Source of the DNA: Candidatus Poribacteria bacterium
GTDB taxonomy: Bacteria; Poribacteria; DTPJ01
Reading direction: 5' to 3'
DNA: 5,404 bases
Assembly (NCBI GenBank): GCA_011334435.1
Contig: DTPJ01000035.1
Span: 1 to 5,404 of the forward strand
Positions 1 through 5,395 of the stretch are shown piece after piece. Made by a program: the position numbers and the translations under genes. How positions within the stretch are numbered: the stretch's first letter is position 1; every line of letters starts with the position of its first letter. The notes beneath the pieces were generated by a model. It was not told where the DNA came from. It made no database searches and worked only from the letters and a program-made list of their open reading frames with translations.

Positions 1-150
1 GATTAGCCCATCCTGTTTTTCAGAGGGCTTGCAATTGCCATTATCATCTATATCATAAGTCCGTTTAACAATGGCAGACATTATATAATTGCCATCAGGA
101 TTTTGAGCGGGCAAAAGCGTCCAGACATAAGAATTATTGTTATCTGACAT
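1..150 (-). CDS. DUF2169-like type VI secretion accessory protein, N-terminal part (runs off left edge)
   Basis: An open frame starts with ATG at 150-148 and continues without a stop to base 1, giving the first 50 residues. The start is supported by CAGGAG seven bases upstream and by a good promoter further up. The visible protein has a short polar N-terminus (MSDNNNSYVWTLLPA) and then a segment around residues 23-48 with the pattern hydrophobic-hydrophobic-V-K-R-T-Y-D-I-D...G-N...P-S-E-K-Q. This resembles the opening strands of DUF2169 proteins (typically V-V-K-A-T-F-D-I...G...E-Q). DUF2169 proteins are usually encoded beside PAAR/DUF4150 or pentapeptide proteins at type VI secretion effector loci, where they are thought to assist effector loading. 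There is no signal peptide, so it is probably cytoplasmic. It has its own promoter and is not part of the mannosidase unit. The family call rests on about 30 residues and is moderate. Confidence 0.6.
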   Translation of the reverse strand, partial: MSDNNNSYVWTLLPAQNPDGNYIMSAIVKRTYDIDDNGNCKPSEKQDGLI

Positions 151-157
151 TTGATAA

Positions 158-163
158 CTCCTG
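158..163 (-). promoter_or_regulatory. Ribosome binding site of the DUF2169-like gene
   Basis: CAGGAG on the minus strand lies seven bases upstream of the ATG at 150. It fixes the start of a gene that is otherwise only partly visible. Confidence 0.75.
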
Positions 164-204
164 AGAATTTTACTGAAAGACTGAAAACTATATCCCAATA
201 AATA

Positions 205-234
205 ATCTTATCAAAAGATTTGTAGTAAAGTCAA
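205..234 (-). promoter_or_regulatory. Sigma70-type promoter, extended -10, for the DUF2169-like gene
   Basis: On the minus strand a -35 box TTGACT (234-229) is followed after 18 bases by TAAGAT (210-205). TGA immediately precedes the -10, forming an extended -10 (TGnTAAGAT), which would compensate for the long spacer. Transcription would begin near base 198, giving a leader of about 48 nt before the ATG at 150. This implies that the DUF2169-like gene is transcribed independently of the upstream mannosidase unit. Confidence 0.65.
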
Positions 235-252
235 GAAGATTTTCATTACCTG

Positions 253-529
253 ATGTATAGTTTATAGACATCGGTAACACCATCTGTATTAATATCTTTT
301 TGGCTATAATATAGTGTCTTTGAGAAAATATTATGTTTTTTTATGGATTCCTGCCCCTGTTTTCACAAGGGACAGGCTTCGTAGGGACAAGCTTCGCGGG
401 GACAAGTTTCACAAGGGGTAAACTGCATCAGGAATCCAGTTTAAAACCTGTATATCAAATAAAAAATTCACAATACTTTATCAAAACTTGCTTAGCTAAT
501 AGTGTTACCTATGTCTGTGAACTATACAT
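253..529. repeat. 277-bp concentric inverted-repeat element (MITE-like)
   Basis: Two 28-bp arms, 253-280 and 502-529, are inverted copies of each other with 25 of 28 positions matching. On the right arm the sequence begins GTGTTACC and ends AACTATACAT. Inside them lies a perfect 10-bp inverted pair, TGGATTCCTG (344-353) and CAGGAATCCA (429-438). A further GTTTT/AAAAC pair sits at 335-339 / 443-447. All three pairs share one centre at base 391, so the two halves are equal in length with no insertion or deletion. The three-unit tandem repeat (369-413) is also centred on 391. The remaining arm sequence (281-343 versus 439-501) matches little better than chance. No transposase is encoded and I see no clear target-site duplication. 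A small non-autonomous mobile element or a decayed palindromic repeat fits best. Confidence 0.55.
369..413. repeat. 15-bp tandem repeat, three units
   Basis: Three adjacent 15-bp units read GGGACAGGCTTCGTA (369-383), GGGACAAGCTTCGCG (384-398) and GGGACAAGTTTCACA (399-413). The array is flanked by partly matching sequence: TTTCACAAGGG occurs at 361-371 just before it and at 407-417 across its right end. It is clearly GC-richer than its surroundings. The unit length is a multiple of three, which keeps a spurious plus-strand frame open and accounts for the GTSFAGTSF pattern there. Confidence 0.8.
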
Positions 530-534
530 ATTTT

Positions 535-582
535 GGCGTTTATCGTTTCTATAAACATGGCGCCTTTCGGGACTAGAAACGA
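535..582. other. Two mutually exclusive hairpins (possible RNA switch or small palindromic repeat)
   Basis: One hairpin pairs TCGTTTCTA (543-551) with TAGAAACGA (574-582), a perfect 9-bp stem. Read on the minus strand, its interior contains CC-GAAA-GG, a GNRA-type tetraloop mini-stem. A second hairpin pairs GTTTAT (538-543) with ATAAAC (551-556) around a 7-nt loop, with GGC (535-537) and GCC (562-564) able to add a clamp. Both use bases 543-551, so they cannot form together. On the minus strand this lies about 100 nt past the mannosidase stop. Confidence 0.45.
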
Positions 583-594
583 CATTACCTCACG

Positions 595-614
595 TTAAAA
601 ATAAGGATTTTCCT
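595..614 (-). terminator. Weak terminator candidate downstream of the GH38 gene
   Basis: On the minus strand a short stem AGGA-AAA-TCCT (614-604) is followed directly by TATTTTTAA. The stem is only 4 bp, so this is a weak intrinsic terminator at best. It is listed because it is the only stem plus U-run between the mannosidase stop (673) and the next promoter. Confidence 0.25.
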
Positions 615-672
615 ATACAATTTAATTAAATGGTAAATTGTCCGAACTTATGTCACATCATCAGTTTGAATA

Positions 673-3507
673 TCAACTAATCTTTACTGTTACAATACTG
701 AATGCAGGTATATCTACTTTCAGAATATTCTTCTCCAACTTTGCGGTATTATTTGGAATCGGTCTTTCAAGAATATCTGTCTGCATTGCTACCTTATGAG
801 GCTTAACAAGCGATGGATCAAGACAAACAATGGCAGTTGTATCATTCCCATCGTTTTCATAAAGTCTGATCACAATTTCATCAGTATCTTCTGCCTTTTT
901 GATACCTGAAATCATGACATTTTTCGGCTCAATAGAGATAAACGATCTTTCGCTTGGCAATTCGCCTTTATGCACATCAGTTGCGACAACCTCTATGTTA
1001 TGGTTAAACTCATACCCAACTCTTGCACAATCTGACGGTGTCCAATTGTCGTCATGCGGGATAATAGCGAACTTTATCTCATGTTGACTGATCTCTGGCA
1101 GAGGGTCAGGATCATAGCTACTTCGTAACAACGTCAATCTGATTTCGCTTTCGCTGGTATTATGACCATATTTGCTTTCATTGACAAGCGTCAATCCTGC
1201 TGAACCTTTGCCATCTATGCGGTCACCCGTTAGATCAACCCATTTTATCGCGGGGACTTCGTCGCCATTAGTCGGTCTCTCAATGAAACCACAGGGAATA
1301 TCAAATTTCGCTTTATCAGACTTAATAGCTACGGGGAAAGCAACTTTTAGCATTGGAACGCCAATATCAGGGGCGCCTCTTTCAAGCCACATTGTATTAA
1401 GGACAAAATCAACTCTTGGCACGCCAGCTTTAAGTGAAATATCAAGTGTAAATCGGGAATCGTTGAGTTTATGATGAACTCTTATCGTCCCAAGATATGG
1501 TCCCTTTTGGATCATTTCAACTTTAACAGCCTGATCAATGTCCATTTGTTTTGCTATTTTGCCGATCTCCCATGCAGTCATACCGTGTGGTTCTTCAAGT
1601 AACCATTGCAGGACACCGATTCTCTTCCCAGATGGCACTAAGTCAAAGCCAGATCGTTTATCTATAAGTGATGAGATTGCACCAGCCTTTTCGTCCACTT
1701 CAAGCCTGAAAAATTCGTTTTCAATTACATTTGATCCGCTTGTTTTGACCGCTGATTCTGATGTATTTGGAGAATCTGTATGAGTGATCGTATATACGCG
1801 ATAGCCAACTGGTGGCAATTCTTTTGCGGGGAAGGCGATCGTCGCAAAGCTATGCCCCCAATAACCACCACGTCCTATGATCTGTGCTGGTAACTGCTTT
1901 CCATCAGGCGAGATAACCTTTAAGCGATCATCTTGAATATGCTTATCCCAAACAGTGACAACAGCTAATTCATCTCTTTTCCAAGGATTTGGATTATAGA
2001 TCAAAAACGGCTCTGCGGAGACCGCACCACCGCTAAGTGCAGAGACTTTTCCCATGTTGCTTTCATAACCAGCACCAGCACCTATGCCAGGTCCTACTTT
2101 TGCACCGATCATATTGCATGTAGAGATGTTTTCAGCAAAAGTTGTATCAACTCTTTTAGCAAGTGTCCTTAGAGTTCTGGTCTTTACCATACTGGTTCTC
2201 GCCAAAGTCTCTTGGAAAAGACCCTGAGCGTATTCATAAGTAGCATGGACACCTGATCCGGGCAATATATCATGGAATTGATTAAACATTGTATTACGCC
2301 AACCTATCCATAAATCTTTGGAAGGATAGGGCATATCAAGCAATCGTGATCCGATAACTGCAAGCGTTTCTGCCTCTACAAGGCGATTTTCACCGTATCT
2401 GTTAGCTCTTTTGACATTGCTTTGTGATGTATAGCAACCTTGAAACACAAAATTTAACTCATCATCAACGACGGGCAAGTTATCAGGGATTTTGTGTTCA
2501 ATAGCGGAGAAAAATTCCTCAGTAGTGCTTAGCTTGACTTTTGGATAAATTCGCCATGAATTCATATCAAGTGCAGTCATAAGGTCTCGTCTGGTAGGAC
2601 CTCCGCCATGATCGCCGACACCATAGACAAATAGATATTCTTTAAGACCAGTTGCTTTTTCAAAATCAAATATCAACCTCGTCAAATCAGGAGTTATTTC
2701 GCCATTATACCAAAGCACAGCATCGTCAAACGCGAGAACTCTTGATTTGTCTGGACTTTGCCACCAGAATAGTCTATGTCCTTTTCCTCCGCGACAGAAA
2801 TAATAGAATTTTACGCCTGCTTTCGCTAATATACCCGGCAAAGTGTGCGGATGACCGAATAGGTCTGGTTCCCAATCAATTTTGACTTTATCTAACTCAA
2901 AGCCAAATTCCTCTCTCATAAACCGTTTTGTGTAAAGCAGATGCCTGCATAGTATCTCTCCAGAAGCGATATTTTCTTCACATTCAACCCAAGTATTAGC
3001 GGTCACTTCCCATCTGCCCTCTTTGATCCTTCTACGTATCATCTCATAGACTTCAGGTAGATATTCCTTCGCTGCAAGATAAGTAGATGCTTGACTTTGA
3101 GAGAATTTGAAGTCTGGAAACTCGTCCATAAGCCTATCAACAGTTGAGAATGTGTCATTTGTCACACTGACAGTTTCGGGCCAATTCCACATCCAATTCA
3201 TATCTATATGAGCATGACCGACGCAGTAGATAGTATATTCCTTCAATGCCTCACCGATAGGAGCTAAAAGGTTTTCTGCATTTTCCACTGCTGATTTCAT
3301 ATCTGGGCTGGTTTTTCGGCTTTCCATCTTAACATGTTCCAATGCCTTATCAATAAGCGGTCCCCATGCTGGTTTATTCTCTGGTTTTGCGTCAATATAT
3401 CTCTGCGCGATCCGTATCTCATGCGAAAATCTATCAAAATCTTTATTGTCTCCGACAACTGCTTTTATTGATTCCAAAGTCTTTTCTATGCTTGCTAAGT
3501 CACTCAT
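673..3507 (-). CDS. Alpha-mannosidase, glycoside hydrolase family 38 (944 aa)
   Basis: A retaining, zinc-dependent alpha-mannosidase expected to release alpha-linked mannose from glycans or mannosides. Positions count from the chosen ATG. The catalytic domain spans about residues 91-360 and begins with HAHIDMNW (98-105), whose H100-x-D102 pair matches the family zinc ligands. DWEPDLFGHPHTLP (211-224) carries the likely nucleophile D215. GVGDHGGGPT (296-305) is also a family signature. The middle helical domain contains NQFHDILPGSG (409-419), with H412 the probable third histidine ligand. A Gly-rich stretch (about 472-480) precedes the C-terminal beta domains, which show VNESKYGHN (775-783) and LTLLRSSYDPDP (791-802). 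Length is normal for the family. There is no signal peptide, so it is probably cytoplasmic. The ATG at 3507 is chosen over an upstream in-frame TTG (3534) because AGGAGG sits six bases before it. It starts 10 nt after the URO-D stop, indicating coupled translation. Substrate linkage cannot be read from sequence. Confidence 0.95.
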   Translation of the reverse strand: MSDLASIEKTLESIKAVVGDNKDFDRFSHEIRIAQRYIDAKPENKPAWGPLIDKALEHVKMESRKTSPDMKSAVENAENLLAPIGEALKEYTIYCVGHAHIDMNWMWNWPETVSVTNDTFSTVDRLMDEFPDFKFSQSQASTYLAAKEYLPEVYEMIRRRIKEGRWEVTANTWVECEENIASGEILCRHLLYTKRFMREEFGFELDKVKIDWEPDLFGHPHTLPGILAKAGVKFYYFCRGGKGHRLFWWQSPDKSRVLAFDDAVLWYNGEITPDLTRLIFDFEKATGLKEYLFVYGVGDHGGGPTRRDLMTALDMNSWRIYPKVKLSTTEEFFSAIEHKIPDNLPVVDDELNFVFQGCYTSQSNVKRANRYGENRLVEAETLAVIGSRLLDMPYPSKDLWIGWRNTMFNQFHDILPGSGVHATYEYAQGLFQETLARTSMVKTRTLRTLAKRVDTTFAENISTCNMIGAKVGPGIGAGAGYESNMGKVSALSGGAVSAEPFLIYNPNPWKRDELAVVTVWDKHIQDDRLKVISPDGKQLPAQIIGRGGYWGHSFATIAFPAKELPPVGYRVYTITHTDSPNTSESAVKTSGSNVIENEFFRLEVDEKAGAISSLIDKRSGFDLVPSGKRIGVLQWLLEEPHGMTAWEIGKIAKQMDIDQAVKVEMIQKGPYLGTIRVHHKLNDSRFTLDISLKAGVPRVDFVLNTMWLERGAPDIGVPMLKVAFPVAIKSDKAKFDIPCGFIERPTNGDEVPAIKWVDLTGDRIDGKGSAGLTLVNESKYGHNTSESEIRLTLLRSSYDPDPLPEISQHEIKFAIIPHDDNWTPSDCARVGYEFNHNIEVVATDVHKGELPSERSFISIEPKNVMISGIKKAEDTDEIVIRLYENDGNDTTAIVCLDPSLVKPHKVAMQTDILERPIPNNTAKLEKNILKVDIPAFSIVTVKIS

Positions 3508-3513
3508 TGCTGT

Positions 3514-3519
3514 CCTCCT
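3514..3519 (-). promoter_or_regulatory. Ribosome binding site of the GH38 gene, overlapping the URO-D stop codon
   Basis: AGGAGG lies six bases upstream of the ATG at 3507-3505 and shares bases with the TAG stop (3520-3518) of the preceding gene. A ribosome finishing the URO-D gene would sit on this site, which suggests translational coupling. It rules out the in-frame TTG at 3534, which would lie upstream of this site. Confidence 0.9.
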
Positions 3520-4612
3520 ACTTATACGTTCCAATCTCTAATCCACGATCTACAAAATATTTATATGTTTTATAATCTACGGTATTGGGGATGCTATGAT
3601 CACTATATAAAATGTATCCACTGCCTTCCATAGCGATAGGAAGCTTTTTTTGTAATTCTTCTTCTACTTTGTTAATGTCATTGGTTTCTAGGATACGGAC
3701 ATCCATTCCTCCGCAGAACGCTATTTTATCGCCATAATCCTTTTTGAGTTTGATCAAGTCCATACCTGCTTTAACTTCCATCGCTTGTAAGCAATCCATT
3801 CCAGCTTCAATCAATCCTGGGACAAGCGGTTCTACATATCCGCAAGAATGGACAACGACAGGCAGATCATAACTATGGGCAAAATCAAAGGTCTTTTTGT
3901 GTGCAGGCCAAACTATCTCTTTATACATCTTTGGTGACATAAACGGTTTGCCCTTAAATCCCATATCCTCGTAGAAAAACACCCCATCAGGTTTTCCGCC
4001 TTCTGATATAAGTATCTCATAGCATTTTATTATTAAATCCGCATAGACGTTGCACATATCACGCACCCAATCAGGGTCAAGAGCCATACCGATCAGCATA
4101 TATTCGTGTCCACAGACGGGATGGATGCATTCAAAGACATTTACTCCGTTTATGAAGAAAAATAGGTCTCTCTCGTGTGACCATTTGAGTGCATTAGCAT
4201 ATCCTTCAACATTGACACGTTTTCTGACAGTGCTATCATCGGTTAATTTCGGTCTGATCTGTTCTTCCCAACCTTTTCGGTCTTGAACCTCAAAGAACAC
4301 ATGTTCAGGTGTCCCTGCTTTATGCTTCCACCATTTCAGATGAGCACCGTTAGCATTACGGACTAATCGCCATTCATCAGTTTCCTCTAAGACTTTTTCT
4401 GTATAGTCAAGTTCTGCTGCCATGTTAGGCCAACCACCTTGACGATAATCAAATCCAAAATGGTCATCGGGCGATTCATTTGGTCCAAGATAGCCTTCAT
4501 TACGCCAACGTTGTATAGTTTCACCCCAAAAGCTTTCACTTAGACCAACGCGGTCTACTGGTTTTCTTCTTAATATATTGCTTATTCTTTCAATGCTCGT
4601 CATTTTTTCCAT
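3518..4612 (-). CDS. Uroporphyrinogen decarboxylase-superfamily protein, MtaA-like (364 aa)
   Basis: A URO-D/MtaA-fold protein of unassigned reaction. Typical family features are the N-terminal MTSIERISNILRRKPVDRV (residues 4-22), VFFYEDMGFKGKPFMSP (211-227) and VVHSCGYVEPLVPGLIEAGMDCLQ (254 onward; H255, C257), then AFCGGMD (298-304; C300) and SDHSIPNTV (337-345). H255-x-C257 with C300 matches the H-x-C-xn-C zinc site of corrinoid methyltransferases such as MtaA. The arginine-rich QAGRY substrate motif of heme-pathway HemE is absent, so it should not be called hemE. There is no signal peptide. The ATG at 4612 is chosen because CGGAG lies seven bases upstream and the length then fits the family; an upstream GTG at 4678 has no ribosome site. 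It is coupled to the GH38 gene downstream, suggesting a joint role in mannoside metabolism. Methyl transfer or demethylation is possible but is inference. Confidence 0.88.
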   Translation of the reverse strand: MEKMTSIERISNILRRKPVDRVGLSESFWGETIQRWRNEGYLGPNESPDDHFGFDYRQGGWPNMAAELDYTEKVLEETDEWRLVRNANGAHLKWWKHKAGTPEHVFFEVQDRKGWEEQIRPKLTDDSTVRKRVNVEGYANALKWSHERDLFFFINGVNVFECIHPVCGHEYMLIGMALDPDWVRDMCNVYADLIIKCYEILISEGGKPDGVFFYEDMGFKGKPFMSPKMYKEIVWPAHKKTFDFAHSYDLPVVVHSCGYVEPLVPGLIEAGMDCLQAMEVKAGMDLIKLKKDYGDKIAFCGGMDVRILETNDINKVEEELQKKLPIAMEGSGYILYSDHSIPNTVDYKTYKYFVDRGLEIGTYK

Positions 4613-4619
4613 AAAAATT

Positions 4620-4624
4620 CTCCG
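4620..4624 (-). promoter_or_regulatory. Ribosome binding site that decides the URO-D start
   Basis: CGGAG (4624-4620) lies seven bases before the ATG at 4612-4610. This supports MEKMTSIER as the N-terminus. The next ATG (4603, MTSIER) would be 16 bases away, too far. Confidence 0.75.
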
Positions 4625-4629
4625 ATCGT

Positions 4630-4663
4630 AAAAAACTGAGGTAAAGAAACTATCCAGTTTTTT
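4630..4663 (-). terminator. Terminator-like inverted repeat between the DUF1795 and URO-D genes
   Basis: In the 65-nt gap, AAAAAACTG (minus strand 4663-4655) is followed by 16 bases and then CAGTTTTTT (4638-4630), a perfect 9-bp inverted repeat. On either strand the stem has an A-run on its left arm and a T-run on its right, so it resembles a weak bidirectional terminator or attenuator. Only two of the nine pairs are G-C, so its strength is doubtful. It could lower expression of the URO-D and GH38 genes relative to the DUF1795 gene. Confidence 0.35.
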
Positions 4664-4677
4664 CAATATAAAAACCA

Positions 4678-5169
4678 CTATTGAATATTTTTAGGACTGA
4701 AACTCATCAGGATTCGCTCAATTTGAGGACCAAGCGTCTTGCGTGTCTTTTTGGTAAATGAACTTGTCAACTTGTATGCGGTTTTATCAGATAAGACAAA
4801 TATCTGCTCTTGGTATAGACGTATATTTTCCGCAGGATACCAGCGAAAAACGATCTTATAGGCAGGAAAGCCGTTTGAAAGGCTTATTTCATCTTGTTTG
4901 AGGAGAATAAAACTTTTTAAGCTATTTCCCAAAGACTCAATTTGAATATCCGCATACTTCTTGACAGTATCGCAGTTAATACCATATTCTACGCTAATTA
5001 TTATGTTATGCTGGATTCCGTCATCTATAGGTCCATAAAGCGTATGTATAGTGTTATCATTCCAACCTTCAGGTTGACTGATAGAAAAATTATTGCCATA
5101 ATACCTACGATTAGGGTCTATAGCTTGAGTATTTTCGTCCTGATTAGTTTCTTTTTTTCTAAATAACAT
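4678..5169 (-). CDS. DUF1795/DcrB-fold protein, Eag-type effector chaperone-like (163 aa)
   Basis: A single DUF1795 domain occupies about residues 24-158. It opens with FSISQPEGWNDNTIHTL (28-44), followed by IIISVEYG (56-63), YADIQIESL (72-80), a hydrophobic ILLKQDEISLSNGFPAYKIVFRW (88-110), then YQEQIFVLSDKTAYKLTSSF (119-138) and IERILMSFSP (150-159). This order of strands and the F/W-rich ends is the DUF1795 pattern. Known members include the Eag chaperones, which hold the transmembrane segments of PAAR/Rhs type VI effectors before secretion. The N-terminus is charged (MLFRKKETNQDEN), with no signal peptide or lipobox, unlike the lipoprotein DcrB, so a cytoplasmic chaperone-like role is more likely. 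It is the first gene after a strong promoter. No effector gene is adjacent within the window, which is unusual for an Eag protein. The family call is fairly confident; the chaperone role is inferred. Confidence 0.72.
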   Translation of the reverse strand: MLFRKKETNQDENTQAIDPNRRYYGNNFSISQPEGWNDNTIHTLYGPIDDGIQHNIIISVEYGINCDTVKKYADIQIESLGNSLKSFILLKQDEISLSNGFPAYKIVFRWYPAENIRLYQEQIFVLSDKTAYKLTSSFTKKTRKTLGPQIERILMSFSPKNIQ

Positions 5170-5177
5170 AGTTTACA

Positions 5178-5184
5178 CTCCTTT
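5178..5184 (-). promoter_or_regulatory. Ribosome binding site of the DUF1795 gene, at the extreme 5' end of the transcript
   Basis: AAAGGAG (5184-5178) lies eight bases before the ATG at 5169-5167. The predicted transcription start (about 5184) falls on or just before this site, so the leader would be only about 15-18 nt long. Confidence 0.8.
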
Positions 5185-5190
5185 GATACT

Positions 5191-5219
5191 ATTATGACAT
5201 TTCTATATTTTGTTGTCAA
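5191..5219 (-). promoter_or_regulatory. Strong sigma70-type promoter of the DUF1795-URO-D-GH38 unit
   Basis: On the minus strand TTGACA (5219-5214), a perfect -35 consensus, is followed by a 17-base spacer and CATAAT (5196-5191), one base from the -10 consensus. Transcription should start near 5184, immediately upstream of the DUF1795 gene. No other promoter of similar quality was found before the two downstream genes, so all three are probably co-transcribed. Confidence 0.75.
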
Positions 5220-5293
5220 TGATTATTTACCTTGGAGAGACTGTATTAATTTAGTAGGTAATTCAAAGTAATCAGTTCCTTAATGGGTGGTGT

Positions 5294-5315
5294 TAGAAAT
5301 TCCCTAGAAATTCCC
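5294..5315. repeat. 11-bp tandem duplication
   Basis: TAGAAATTCCC occurs twice head to tail (5294-5304 and 5305-5315) without mismatch. It lies about 75 bases upstream of the -35 box of the three-gene unit, in a non-coding region. It could be a pair of protein-binding sites on one face of the helix (11-bp period) or a simple slippage duplication. Confidence 0.85.
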
Positions 5316-5323
5316 CAACTATA

Positions 5324-5352
5324 TTTTCAAAAGGATAAGAATGTGGTAAGAT
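5324..5352 (+). promoter_or_regulatory. Weak possible rightward promoter
   Basis: TTTTCA (5324-5329), 17 bases, then TAAGAT (5347-5352). Each box matches the consensus at four of six positions, so this is only suggestive. If real, it would drive a gene to the right of the window, divergent from the DUF1795 unit. Confidence 0.25.
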
Positions 5353-5358
5353 AATAGT

Positions 5359-5395
5359 GAGTCCCCTTGGGGTTCTCTTTTCTTTTTTTCTTTTC
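5359..5395 (+). terminator. Short GC hairpin followed by a pyrimidine tract
   Basis: CCCC-TT-GGGG (5363-5372), flanked by GAG (5359-5361) and CTC (5375-5377), can form a short stem. It is followed by a T-rich tract (about 5378-5395) with only a few C bases. On the plus strand this has the form of an intrinsic terminator, yet no plus-strand gene precedes it here. It could be a leader attenuator for a rightward gene or terminate a small RNA. Confidence 0.35.

Larger units (their letters stand above)
151..672. other. 522-nt non-coding region between the GH38 gene and the DUF2169-like gene
   Basis: No convincing gene is present. From right to left the region holds an AT-rich 8-bp inverted repeat (617-624 / 634-641), a weak terminator candidate (595-614), two overlapping hairpins (535-582), a large concentric inverted-repeat element (253-529) with GC-richer tandem repeats at its core, and then the promoter and leader of the DUF2169-like gene. 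The short plus-strand frame at 333-554 reads straight through the tandem repeats and is treated as non-coding. Confidence 0.75.

Noticed and set aside
361..418. CRISPR array
   Set aside because: The units are 15 bp and directly adjacent, with no unique spacers and no cas gene.
333..554. Plus-strand 73-aa open frame with a GTSFAGTSF pattern
   Set aside because: It is kept open by the 15-bp tandem repeats and spans the inverted-repeat element. It has no ribosome site of note and no recognisable family.
617..641. Inverted repeat ACAATTTA/TAAATTGT as the GH38 terminator
   Set aside because: The stem is almost wholly A/T and no U-run follows on the minus strand.
899..1783. Plus-strand open frames within 899-1087, 1172-1474 and 1538-1783
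   Set aside because: They lie wholly inside the well-supported GH38 gene on the opposite strand and resemble no known protein.
3508..3534. Upstream TTG start adding nine residues to the GH38 protein
   Set aside because: It would overlap the URO-D gene, has no Shine-Dalgarno, and lies upstream of the strong AGGAGG that serves the ATG at 3507.
3518..4612. Heme-biosynthesis uroporphyrinogen decarboxylase (hemE)
   Set aside because: The fold matches, but the QAGRY-type substrate motif near the N-terminus is missing and an H-x-C...C putative zinc site typical of MtaA-like methyltransferases is present.
4613..4678. GTG start at 4678 giving a 386-aa URO-D protein with a TAGTG overlap
   Set aside because: There is no ribosome site before the GTG, the added 22 residues do not resemble the family N-terminus, and they fall on an inverted repeat. 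The ATG at 4612 has a well-spaced CGGAG.
4678..5169. DcrB-type lipoprotein
   Set aside because: There is no signal peptide or lipobox cysteine; the N-terminus is charged, which fits a cytoplasmic DUF1795 protein better.
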